Below, one piece after another: positions 1 to 6,130 of a stretch of 10,638 nucleotides of DNA. The notes under the pieces were generated by a model. That model was given only the letters and a program-made list of their open reading frames with translations. It ran no database searches and was not told the DNA's origin. Source of the stretch: Actinomycetes bacterium (GTDB taxonomy: Bacteria > Actinomycetota > Acidimicrobiia > Acidimicrobiales > Bog-793); contig JAJYGM010000819.1 in assembly GCA_021785095.1 (NCBI GenBank), positions 1 to 10,638 on the forward strand. Direction: 5' to 3'. Numbering within the stretch: position 1 is the first letter of the stretch; each line of letters begins with the position of its first letter. The position numbers and the translations under genes are program-made.

Positions 1-301
1 CCGGCGGCAGCGGCGCGCCCGTCATGATCCTCGCGGCTTGTCCGGGACCGACGTCTGCGCCCAGCGTCGCGCCGGCGAGCACACGCCCCACGACGTCCAG
101 GGTCACCGGTGCGCCCCGGACGTCGACTGCCCGAAACGCGTAGCCGTCCATCGCCGAGTTCGCGAACGGAGGGACGTCCACCTGAGCCACGGCGGGCGCG
201 GCCAGCACGCACCCCAGCGCGTCCGCAGGTGACAGCTCGACCGGCGGGAGCGGCACGCACGCGCGAAGGACGAGGGCCTGGGCCTCGTCGAGGGGGATCA
301 C
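1..301 (-). CDS. moeA: Molybdopterin molybdotransferase MoeA, N-terminal part (runs off window)
   Basis: MoeA inserts molybdate into adenylylated molybdopterin in the last common step of molybdenum cofactor synthesis, in the cytoplasm. The frame is open from a GTG at 301-299 to the window edge, giving about 100 residues. Family hallmarks are clear: PFANSAMDGYA at residues 45-55 and RIMTGAPLP at 91-99, in the spacing normal for MoeA domains 1 and 2. The start overlaps the stop of the upstream mobA-moaE fusion by 4 bp (GTGA), so the two are almost certainly translationally coupled in one Mo-cofactor operon. The start could not be much earlier, because the protein begins with the usual IPLDEAQALVL-type helix right after the GTG. 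The C-terminal domains, including the MoCF_biosynth fold, lie outside the window. Identification is from motif recognition. Confidence 0.93.
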   Translation of the reverse strand, partial: MIPLDEAQALVLRACVPLPPVELSPADALGCVLAAPAVAQVDVPPFANSAMDGYAFRAVDVRGAPVTLDVVGRVLAGATLGADVGPGQAARIMTGAPLPP

Positions 302-1323
302 ACCGACCGCACCGGATGTGCCCCGGTGCCCCAGTCCTGTCCGTCACCCCAGCGCTCGAACTTCCAGATCGGCACCGTCTCCTTCACGGCGTCGATCACG
401 TAGCCCCCGGCCGCGAAGGCATCGTGGCGGTGCGGGGCCGAGACGACCACCACCACCGCGGTTTCACCGACTCCGAGCGAGCCGACCCGATGGAGGACGG
501 CAACCCGCCCGATCGCCGGCCACCGCGCCCTCGCCTCGCCGACGACCGCCGACATGCGGGCGAGCGCGGGCGCCTCGTACGCCTCGTAGACGAGCTCCTC
601 CACGCCGGTCCGGCCTTCGGCATGGTCGCGGACCGTGCCTGCGAACGTCACCACCGCGCCGCAGTCCGGCCGCGTCGCCCACGAGACGGCGGCCCCGGAC
701 GGCAGCGAGGTGCTGGCCAAGCCGACCCAGTCCTCGCCGTCCAGTGGCGGCTCGAGCGCGAGGCGTGCCACGTCCTCTGGCGTGTCGACGTCCCGAACGA
801 GCCGCAGCCCGACGGCCTGCTCGACGTCGTCCTCCGTCACGAAATCCGTGCCGGGACCGAACACGCGCCGTAAGGACCGCTCGCCGGCGGCGAGCTGGGC
901 TCGTGCGCGTTCGAGGTCGGCGACCGCCCAGCGCGCGCAGAGGGGCTGGGGGATTCCGTCGAGGACCGGCACGACGCCGGCGTCACCTGGCCTGCCGGCG
1001 AGCCAGGCGACGAGCCCTGGCGTCACTGCGGGGAGGTCGCAGGACAGGACGACCGCAGGCTGCTTCTCTCCGGTCCGGCGCACGAGCTCCTCCCACCCGG
1101 CGACGACGGCGGCGAGTGGACCCGATCCCGGCGGCTCCTCGGTGACGCTCGGAAGACCGCTCGCCCCGGGCCCCACCTCGATCGTGAGCGTCGTCACGGC
1201 CCCGAGCGCGTCGGCCACTCGCCGGGCGAGCGGCACCCCTCCGATCTCGAGCGTGGCCTTGTCCCTCCCCATCCTGCGAGAGGACCCGCCGGTGAGCACC
1301 AAGCCGTAGACCGGGCCGGACAT
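298..1323 (-). CDS. Fused MobA-MoaE: molybdenum cofactor guanylyltransferase / molybdopterin synthase catalytic subunit
   Basis: This 341-residue protein joins two normally separate enzymes. Residues 1 to about 190 are MobA-like: the nucleotide-binding loop LTGGSSRRMGRDK (10-22), SCDLPAVTP (94-102, carrying the metal-binding Asp) and DVDTPEDV (178-185). MobA attaches GMP to Mo-molybdopterin. Residues about 195-341 are MoaE-like: FAGTVRDHAEG (227-237), the PHRHDAF segment (297-303) and VKETVPIWKFE (313-323), in which Lys314 and Lys321 match the two catalytic lysines of MoaE. MoaE converts cyclic pyranopterin monophosphate to molybdopterin, taking sulfur from MoaD. Both halves keep their key residues, so both activities are plausible. 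The join is a short acidic/proline stretch (EPPLDGEDWVG, 191-201). The ATG start puts the GG loop at the usual distance from the N-terminus. The stop overlaps the moeA GTG. No moaD is visible in the window. Confidence 0.93.
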   Translation of the reverse strand: MSGPVYGLVLTGGSSRRMGRDKATLEIGGVPLARRVADALGAVTTLTIEVGPGASGLPSVTEEPPGSGPLAAVVAGWEELVRRTGEKQPAVVLSCDLPAVTPGLVAWLAGRPGDAGVVPVLDGIPQPLCARWAVADLERARAQLAAGERSLRRVFGPGTDFVTEDDVEQAVGLRLVRDVDTPEDVARLALEPPLDGEDWVGLASTSLPSGAAVSWATRPDCGAVVTFAGTVRDHAEGRTGVEELVYEAYEAPALARMSAVVGEARARWPAIGRVAVLHRVGSLGVGETAVVVVVSAPHRHDAFAAGGYVIDAVKETVPIWKFERWGDGQDWGTGAHPVRSV

Positions 1324-1330
1324 CGCCGCC

Positions 1331-1336
1331 AGCGTA
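1331..1336 (-). promoter_or_regulatory. Possible -10 element for leaderless mobA-moaE transcription
   Basis: On the minus strand TACGCT fits the TAnnnT form of an actinobacterial -10 box and ends 7 nt before the mobA-moaE ATG, which would give a leaderless or near-leaderless mRNA. There is no good Shine-Dalgarno in the GGCGGCG that precedes the ATG. The hexamer sits where the neighbouring 44-bp repeat units carry AACGCT, so it looks like an edge variant of the array. No -35 was identified and the match is short. Confidence 0.25.
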
Positions 1337-1511
1337 GGCGGCGACGGGCGCCGGTTCGGCTGCAGCGAGGCGGCGACGGGCGCCGGTTCGGCCGCAGCGA
1401 GGCGGCAGCGTTGGCGGCGACGGGCGCCGGTTCAACCCCGGCGAGGCGGCAGCGGAGGCGGCGACGGGCGCCGGTTCAACCCCGGCGAGGCGGCAGCGTT
1501 GGCGGCGACGG
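1337..1511. repeat. 44-bp tandem repeat array across the glycosyltransferase 3' end
   Basis: The sequence ggcggcgacggg begins at 1337, 1369, 1413 and 1457, and a final partial copy starts at 1501. Spacings are 32, 44, 44 and 44 bp, so there are about four units, the first shortened by 12 bp. Units three and four each contain the inverted repeat CGCCGG-ttcaacc-CCGGCG (1425-1443 and 1469-1487), a 6-bp stem with a 7-nt loop. The array supplies about the last 26 codons of the glycosyltransferase, contains its stop codon inside a predicted loop, and continues to within 14 bp of the mobA-moaE start. Copies are joined directly without unique spacers, so this is not a CRISPR array. It probably expanded by replication slippage. 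Confidence 0.9.
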
Positions 1512-2754
1512 CCCGCACTGGCCTGTTGGCCGGTTCGGACCCACGCACCGAGGCGGCGACGGCCTCGGCCGACAGCTTGCCGCGCGCGGACACCTCCTCG
1601 AGGAACCGTGCGTACCGCTCGATCAGCACCGGCCACCGGTAGTGGCGTTCCACGTAGCGCCGGCCGCGGGCACCGAGGCTCCGCCGGAGCGCGGCATCGG
1701 CGACGAGGCGGTCGAGGACGGCTTCGAACTCCCGGTACGAGCCGAACCACAACCCGCCCCCCGATCGCTCGCAGTGCTCACGGGTGGGGCCGCAACGCGC
1801 GTTCACCACCACCGGCAGCTCGAGCGTCCAGGCCTCGGTGACGGCCAGCGAGAAGGACTCGAGCGCCGACGGCGAGACGAGCGCGAGGGCGTCACGCAGC
1901 ACGTCGTACTTGTCCTCGTCGCTCACCATGCCGGTGAGGACGACGTCGGGATGGCGCGGCGGGCGGTAGGCGACCGGACCGATGAGGGCGAGCGCGAGCG
2001 GTCCCGGGCGCCGAGCTTTGTACTCGGCGAAGTACGCGGCGAGCATCTTGGACCCCTTGTGCTCGTCGACCCGGCCGACGCTTGCCACGTAGGGCCGATC
2101 GCCTGAGCCCAGCACTTCGGCGCCCGAACGGCGGCGGGCGGGAGGCAGCTCCGTGCCGAGACCGAGGAGGAGCTGCGGAAGGCCGGCGACGGGGTAGTGC
2201 CGCTGGACCAGTCGCCGCTCGGCCATCGTGTGGAAGACGAGCGCGTCGGCGCTCGCGAACGTGTCCGCGAAGACCGGCAGGTACAGCGCGGGCTCGTCGT
2301 GTGCGGCGGGGTGGAGCACCGCCGGCATCGGCACCCGGCCGATCGCGCGGACGATCGGGTAGTACAGGTAGGGGTAGAAGGCGGCGACGTCCGCCGAGCT
2401 CGCGCACAGCGCCTCGACCAGCCGGGGCGTGACGGGCCCGTTCATGTCGATCCAGTCCTCGGCTTGCTCTCTGGTCGCATGCCCGGGCGCGAGGCGGATC
2501 CGGCCGTCGAGCTCGTAGAACTTCGAGCTCCTTTCGGCTTCCGGGCTGAAGCGGTGGACGAGGACGCCGTTCATTGTCTGGTCACCGGGTTCGAGCTCGC
2601 TGCGCCAGGTCAGGTGGTCGAGCGCCGTCGAGGTGAAGACCTCGGTGCACCACCCGGTGGAGGCCACCAGGTGCTCGGCGAGCTGCCGAGCGGCGGATTC
2701 GGCGCCGCCGACGACCTCGCGCCCGTAGCGCGGCGTGACGAACGCGACGCGCAC
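1432..2754 (-). CDS. GT4-family glycosyltransferase
   Basis: A retaining GT-B glycosyltransferase of family GT4, likely transferring a nucleotide-activated sugar to a growing cell-surface glycan on the cytoplasmic face. The 440 residues start at a GTG one base after the methyltransferase stop (TGA-G-GTG). This start gives the standard first beta strand, VRVAFVTPRYG. Features: the N-domain glycine loop GREVVGGAES (11-20); the donor-domain strand SVGRVDEHKGSK (225-236) with the Arg and Lys expected to bind donor phosphates; and the EX7E motif ESFSLAVTE (Glu299 and Glu307). No membrane segment is evident. Residues from about 415 to 440 (NAAASPGLNRRPSPP, then PLPPRRG) are encoded by the 44-bp repeat array and are unlikely to belong to the fold. 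Its place behind the export ABC genes and a methyltransferase supports a role in O-antigen-like polysaccharide assembly. Donor and acceptor cannot be told from sequence. Confidence 0.9.
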   Translation of the reverse strand: MRVAFVTPRYGREVVGGAESAARQLAEHLVASTGWCTEVFTSTALDHLTWRSELEPGDQTMNGVLVHRFSPEAERSSKFYELDGRIRLAPGHATREQAEDWIDMNGPVTPRLVEALCASSADVAAFYPYLYYPIVRAIGRVPMPAVLHPAAHDEPALYLPVFADTFASADALVFHTMAERRLVQRHYPVAGLPQLLLGLGTELPPARRRSGAEVLGSGDRPYVASVGRVDEHKGSKMLAAYFAEYKARRPGPLALALIGPVAYRPPRHPDVVLTGMVSDEDKYDVLRDALALVSPSALESFSLAVTEAWTLELPVVVNARCGPTREHCERSGGGLWFGSYREFEAVLDRLVADAALRRSLGARGRRYVERHYRWPVLIERYARFLEEVSARGKLSAEAVAASVRGSEPANRPVRAVAANAAASPGLNRRPSPPPLPPRRG

Positions 2755-2755
2755 C

Positions 2756-3712
2756 TCAGGCGGGTGCGCGTCGCGCGACGACGGCGTAGTCCGCGCCGCC
2801 GGGACCCTCTGAGACCTCCACCGCCCATGTGGCGAGGAGGTGAGCCCAGGTCCGTGCGCGGAGCGGCCTGCCGGTGGAAAGGTCGGCTTCCACGGGCGCG
2901 TCCTGCGCGAACCATGCCGCCGGCGAGAGCGAATGGACGACGAGCACCCCGCGCGCGTCGAGCCGGTCCTCGGCGGTGCGGACGAGCTCGTCGCGGCGGG
3001 CCGGCTCCATGGCCTCGGCGATGCCGGAGACGACCATCCCGCCCAGCGACGCGTGCCCAACCGCCCGAAGGTGCTCGAGCGGCTCCTCCTGGCGCAGGTC
3101 GGCACCGCCGAGCTCGGCGTCGACCACCATGTCGGGACGCGGATCGACGCCGTACGCGTCGACGCCCGCAGCACTGAGGCGGCGGACGAGCCATCCGTCG
3201 CCGCACGCAGCGTGGAGCACGCGGCCGCGGGCACCGAGGAGCGCGTCGACGGCCCGCGCGCTCCACCAGGCGTCCCCCGGTTCGGGGTCGAGCACGTAGG
3301 TCGGCGACACGGGGGGGACCCGGGCCTGGAGGTCCTCGAGCTGGGCGTCGACGGCATGGAGCGCGCGGCTCGCCGCGGCGCCGAACTGGCTCACCTGGTG
3401 GGTGACCCAGCCCATGTACCAGAGGCTCAGCGACCGCAACCCCTTCTTGATGGCCGTGCCCGCGGGCCGCTCGGACGTCACCGGCACGACCGGGTCGATG
3501 AACGCAGCCCGGTCCACGAGCGCCAGGGCGTCCTTCAGGTCGCCCGCGCGCGCGGACATGGGAGCGTGCTCGAGGAACAGCTCGTCCAGCTCGCGCTCGA
3601 GGTGGAGGGGGATCTCGCCACGGCGGCGGCGCACCTCTTCGTCGATCTCGGCCATGACCTGCCGCAGGTAGTCGTCGGCGGCCGGGGGCGGATCGGTCCC
3701 GCCCGCGATCAC
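2756..3712 (-). CDS. SAM-dependent methyltransferase with N-terminal helical region, glycan-cluster type
   Basis: A 318-residue protein. Residues 1 to about 132 are mostly helical and charged, including RRRRGEIPLHLERELDELF (28-46) and a heptad-like stretch SRALHAVDAQLEDLQARV (115-132) that may form a coiled coil. The class I methyltransferase fold follows: RVLHAACGDGW (164-174) is the SAM-binding glycine loop and GVDPRPD (188-194) ends strand 2 with the ribose-binding acidic residue. Proteins of this layout are familiar from actinobacterial surface-polysaccharide clusters, where they probably methylate or cap a glycan; the substrate is inferred only. The GTG start lies in the last copy of the 26-bp repeat and is the first start in this frame that avoids a stop. 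Its 3' end abuts the glycosyltransferase (TGA-G-GTG). Translation may depend on ribosomes arriving from wzt through two mini-ORFs. Confidence 0.82.
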   Translation of the reverse strand: MIAGGTDPPPAADDYLRQVMAEIDEEVRRRRGEIPLHLERELDELFLEHAPMSARAGDLKDALALVDRAAFIDPVVPVTSERPAGTAIKKGLRSLSLWYMGWVTHQVSQFGAAASRALHAVDAQLEDLQARVPPVSPTYVLDPEPGDAWWSARAVDALLGARGRVLHAACGDGWLVRRLSAAGVDAYGVDPRPDMVVDAELGGADLRQEEPLEHLRAVGHASLGGMVVSGIAEAMEPARRDELVRTAEDRLDARGVLVVHSLSPAAWFAQDAPVEADLSTGRPLRARTWAHLLATWAVEVSEGPGGADYAVVARRAPA

Positions 3713-3738
3713 GACGCCACCGTCCCGCCCGCGATCAC
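3709..3738 (-). CDS. Possible 9-codon mini-ORF 2 in the coupling repeat
   Basis: On the minus strand a GTG at 3738-3736 opens nine codons (MIAGGTVAS) and ends at TGA 3711-3709, which overlaps the methyltransferase GTG (3712-3710) as GTGA. Its own start overlaps the stop of mini-ORF 1 in the same way. The peptide is identical to that of mini-ORF 1, and its first six residues equal the methyltransferase N-terminus. There is no strong Shine-Dalgarno, so translation would depend on re-initiation. It may be only a by-product of the triplication rather than a functional peptide. Confidence 0.3.
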   Translation of the reverse strand: MIAGGTVAS

Positions 3739-3764
3739 GACGCCACCGTCCCGCCCGCGATCAC
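3735..3764 (-). CDS. Possible 9-codon mini-ORF 1 in the coupling repeat
   Basis: The GTG at 3764-3762 overlaps the wzt stop (TGA 3763-3761) as GTGA and opens nine codons, MIAGGTVAS, ending at TGA 3737-3735, which in turn overlaps the next GTG. A ribosome finishing wzt could re-initiate here, then at mini-ORF 2, then at the methyltransferase. The last residues GGTVAS match the C-terminus of the ATPase because both are encoded by the same repeat. Expression is inferred only from this architecture. Confidence 0.3.
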   Translation of the reverse strand: MIAGGTVAS

Positions 3765-5140
3765 GACGCCACCGTCCCGCCCTTCCCGACGACGAGCCCG
3801 CCGTTCCCGACGACGAGCCCGCCGTTCGCGACGAGGGCAGCCCGCACCTCGACGGCGACGACCCCGGTGGAGCGGCCCGGGTTCATCACCTCGAACGTGC
3901 ACGCCGGCTCCCGCCAGTCGCTGAGCCCGCGTGCGGTCTGCACCCCGAGGTTCACGTCGTAGGCGCCGTCGAGCAAGGGCACCGCCTCCAGCCGGAACTC
4001 GAACGACCCAGGTCCCGGCGCGAGGTCGCAAGTCACCCCGAGAATCTCGCTGTCGGTCCGGAACAGACCTGTCCCCCCGTCACCGCGCAGCTCGAGCTGG
4101 AACACCGCCCCGACGACCGGTCGCACCGACTCGAACTCGGCCCTGACGGTGACGGGCTCGCCCGGCAGGACGTAGCGCCGCCCGCTCTCCGCGGGCAGCA
4201 CGCAGGTGACATCCGTGAAACGGACGGGGCGGCTGTCCTGGGGGGCGAGACGGAGCCGCGAGACGCTGCCAGCCGTCGCGCCCGGAACCCCGGCGGTGAC
4301 CTGCGGGTCGGGGTAGGCGAGGCCCTCCGCCGCGTGCTCCTCGGCAATGTCCTCCGTCGCGGCGCCGAGCGCGGCGTCAGCTTCCGACGCACCGAGCGCG
4401 TCCCCCGCCTCGAGGAGCCGTTCCCGGAAGAGGCGGATCGCCTCGCCGGGCGCGCCCACGCCCACCATCTCGCCGTCGGAGAGCACCACCGCCCGGTCGC
4501 AGATCGATCGCACCAGGTCCGGAGCGTGGCTGACGAACAGGATGGTGCGCCCCTCGCGCTGGAACTGCTTCACTCGGTCCAGGCACTTGCGCTGGAAGCG
4601 CTCGTCGCCGACTGCGAGGACCTCGTCGATGACGAGCACGTCGGGGTCGACGTTGACCGCGACGGCGAAGCCGAGCCGGACGTACATCCCCGAGGAGTAG
4701 TACTTCACCTGGTTGTCGATGAACTGGCCGAGCTCGGCGAATTCCACGATGTCGTCGAACATCCGGTCGACGTCCCGCTTGGAGAAGCCGAGCATGGAGC
4801 CGTTCAGGTAGATGTTCTCGCGCCCGCTCAGCTCCTGCTGGAACCCTGCTCCGAGCTCCAAGAGCCCCGCCAGCTTCCCCCGCACCACCACCTGACCGGC
4901 GGTCGGCTGCAGGATGCCGCACACGCACTTGAGGAGCGTGGACTTCCCCGACCCGTTACGACCGAGGATGCCGATGGTCTCCCCCTCGGGGACCTCGAAG
5001 GAGACGTCGCGCAGCGCCCAGAGGTCCTCGTGGGGGACCCGGCCCGCGTGGATCACCTTCTCCTTCAACGACGTGTACTTCTCGTGGTAGAGGCGGAAGC
5101 GCTTCGACACGCCCTGGACCTCGACGGCCACGGGGGTCAC
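3761..5140 (-). CDS. wzt: Polysaccharide-export ABC transporter ATP-binding protein (Wzt/TagH type) with C-terminal domain
   Basis: The cytoplasmic ATPase that powers export of lipid-linked polysaccharide together with the adjacent permease. It has 459 residues from a GTG directly after the permease stop (TGA-G-GTG), giving VEVQGVSKRFRLYHEKYTSL, the usual start of this subfamily. Motifs: Walker A GRNGSGKST (60-68), LLELGAGFQQELSGREN (93-109), signature YSSGM (148-152), Walker B VLVIDEVLAVGD (168-179) and the H-loop His205. After about residue 245 an acidic Ala/Glu linker leads to a beta-rich domain (about 295-425) like the carbohydrate-binding C-terminal domain of Wzt, which recognises the modified end of the glycan. 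That suits a methyltransferase as the next gene. The tail ends in a repeated heptapeptide (NGGLVVG twice, then KGGTVAS). A GTG nine bases further in is an alternative start. The exact exported polymer is unknown. Confidence 0.93.
   Translation of the reverse strand: MTPVAVEVQGVSKRFRLYHEKYTSLKEKVIHAGRVPHEDLWALRDVSFEVPEGETIGILGRNGSGKSTLLKCVCGILQPTAGQVVVRGKLAGLLELGAGFQQELSGRENIYLNGSMLGFSKRDVDRMFDDIVEFAELGQFIDNQVKYYSSGMYVRLGFAVAVNVDPDVLVIDEVLAVGDERFQRKCLDRVKQFQREGRTILFVSHAPDLVRSICDRAVVLSDGEMVGVGAPGEAIRLFRERLLEAGDALGASEADAALGAATEDIAEEHAAEGLAYPDPQVTAGVPGATAGSVSRLRLAPQDSRPVRFTDVTCVLPAESGRRYVLPGEPVTVRAEFESVRPVVGAVFQLELRGDGGTGLFRTDSEILGVTCDLAPGPGSFEFRLEAVPLLDGAYDVNLGVQTARGLSDWREPACTFEVMNPGRSTGVVAVEVRAALVANGGLVVGNGGLVVGKGGTVAS
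3783..3835. repeat. 21-bp in-frame repeat encoding the Wzt C-terminal tail
   Basis: The unit beginning ttcccgacgacgagcccgcc occurs at 3783-3803 and 3804-3824, with a diverged partial copy from 3825 (ttcgcgacgag). The period of 21 keeps the frame and encodes the heptapeptide GGLVVGN in the last residues of the ATPase. It sits 4 bp from the unrelated 26-bp triplication, so two separate slippage events have affected the end of this gene. Confidence 0.85.
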
Positions 5141-5141
5141 C

Positions 5142-6128
5142 TCACAGCTCCTCGGCGAAGTTGCCGGCGAGCCTGCCGAAGACCACCATCGCGACGTAGA
5201 AGAGGACCAGCGCGACGGCGAGCACGACGCCGTCTCCCCACACATAGGTCGACACCGGCCAGTGGGGCAGTACGTGGAGCGCCGGATGAGGCGCGTAGGT
5301 CGCCGGGGGTGTCAGCGCCCCGTAGAGGACCCGCTGGAACGTCATGACGAGGATGGTCAGCGGATTCATGAAGTACATCCAGGTGAGGTGATGGACCGCC
5401 AGGCGGCTGGCCACGGTTGTCTGGTACGAGTACACGATCGGGCACGCCCAGAACCACGCGGACCCGACGAGCACTGTGACGAGGTGGAAGGTGTCGCGCA
5501 TGTAGACGTTGATTGCGGCGAGCAAGATCCCGAAGGCGCACGCGAGCACGAGCGTGGGGACGAGCCCGACGACCACCAGGTACAGGAGCGACCACGCAGG
5601 CGCCCAGTGCAGGAACAGCATGAAGATCACCATGACGCACGCCTGGAAGAAGAAGAAGACGCCCGCCGACCCGACCGCCGCGAGGGCGAGGATCTCGCGG
5701 GGGAAGGACACCTTCTTCACCAGCCCCGCGTTGTTCACCACGACGCCGGTCGCGGTGACGATCCCCGTCGAGAAGAGATTGAAGAGAAGGATCCCCGCGA
5801 AGAGGTAGAGCACGAAGTCCGGCATGCCGTTGTGCAGGACGACGCCGAAGACGAGCGTGTAGACCGCGAGGGTGAGCGCCGGGGAGATCATCGACCACAA
5901 GAGGCCGAGGAACGAGTTCTTGTACTTGACCTTGATCTCGGTGCGGACCAGGTAGACGAGGAGCTCTCGCGAGCGCCACACCTCCCGCAGCCGCGCCCAG
6001 ACTCTCGTCTCCGAGGAGACGACGCGCGTGGTCTTCGGGCGCGTCGCGACCGAGCCCGCTCGATCGAGCACGCTCGTCACCCCGGCCGACCTCGCGTCCG
6101 GCGACTCCGCCGGCGCATTGACCGCCAC
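5142..6128 (-). CDS. wzm: Polysaccharide-export ABC transporter permease (Wzm/TagG type, ABC-2 family)
   Basis: The inner-membrane channel subunit of an ABC-2 exporter for surface polysaccharide or teichoic-acid-like polymers, partner of the next gene. It has 328 residues from GTG. An unusually long hydrophilic N-terminus of about 55 residues precedes an amphipathic segment and the family stretch VKYKNSFLGLLWSMISP (67-83). About six hydrophobic segments follow, near 75-98, 105-132, 150-174, 180-205, 214-234 and 299-318. NVYMRD (207-212) corresponds to the conserved Arg-Asp turn of the family, and NPLTILVMTFQRVLYG (255-270) to the region before the last periplasmic loop. The GTG lies two bases after the clpP stop and the stop lies one base before the wzt GTG, so all three should be on one mRNA. 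The start could be somewhat later, because the first 40 residues carry no family motif. Confidence 0.92.
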   Translation of the reverse strand: MAVNAPAESPDARSAGVTSVLDRAGSVATRPKTTRVVSSETRVWARLREVWRSRELLVYLVRTEIKVKYKNSFLGLLWSMISPALTLAVYTLVFGVVLHNGMPDFVLYLFAGILLFNLFSTGIVTATGVVVNNAGLVKKVSFPREILALAAVGSAGVFFFFQACVMVIFMLFLHWAPAWSLLYLVVVGLVPTLVLACAFGILLAAINVYMRDTFHLVTVLVGSAWFWACPIVYSYQTTVASRLAVHHLTWMYFMNPLTILVMTFQRVLYGALTPPATYAPHPALHVLPHWPVSTYVWGDGVVLAVALVLFYVAMVVFGRLAGNFAEEL

Positions 6129-6130
6129 GG

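Larger units (their letters stand above)
3701..3778. repeat. Perfect 26-bp triplication at the wzt/methyltransferase junction
   Basis: Three identical direct copies occupy 3701-3726, 3727-3752 and 3753-3778, each starting gcccgcgatcacgacg. On the minus strand every copy contains GGGCGGGACGGTGGCG and the overlap TCGTGATC, that is a TGA stop and a GTG start sharing two bases. The copy at the wzt end carries the true wzt stop; the last copy carries the methyltransferase start. Because 26 is not a multiple of three, each extra copy shifts frame yet keeps the stop/start overlap. Confidence 0.97.

Noticed and set aside
38..873. Plus-strand frames over the molybdenum cofactor genes
   Set aside because: They are antisense to moeA and mobA-moaE, whose minus-strand products carry unmistakable family motifs.
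1337..1511. CRISPR-like array
   Set aside because: The 44-bp units, like the 34-bp units at 10242, are joined head to tail without unique spacers, and no cas gene is present.
1432..3357. A longer glycosyltransferase starting at 3357
   Set aside because: The first 201 codons overlap the methyltransferase in another frame and have no motif. The GT4 N-terminal strand begins exactly at the GTG at 2754, one base after the methyltransferase stop.
3761..5245. A longer Wzt starting at 5245
   Set aside because: The 35 extra residues are a Ser/Trp-rich out-of-frame reading of the permease end. The GTG at 5140 gives the family's normal N-terminus.
2840..5347. An 835-codon open frame on the plus strand
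   Set aside because: It runs antisense through the methyltransferase, the junction repeats and the whole ABC ATPase. Its product is rich in Arg, His, Asp and Val with no fold or motif, as expected for the complement of GC-rich genes.
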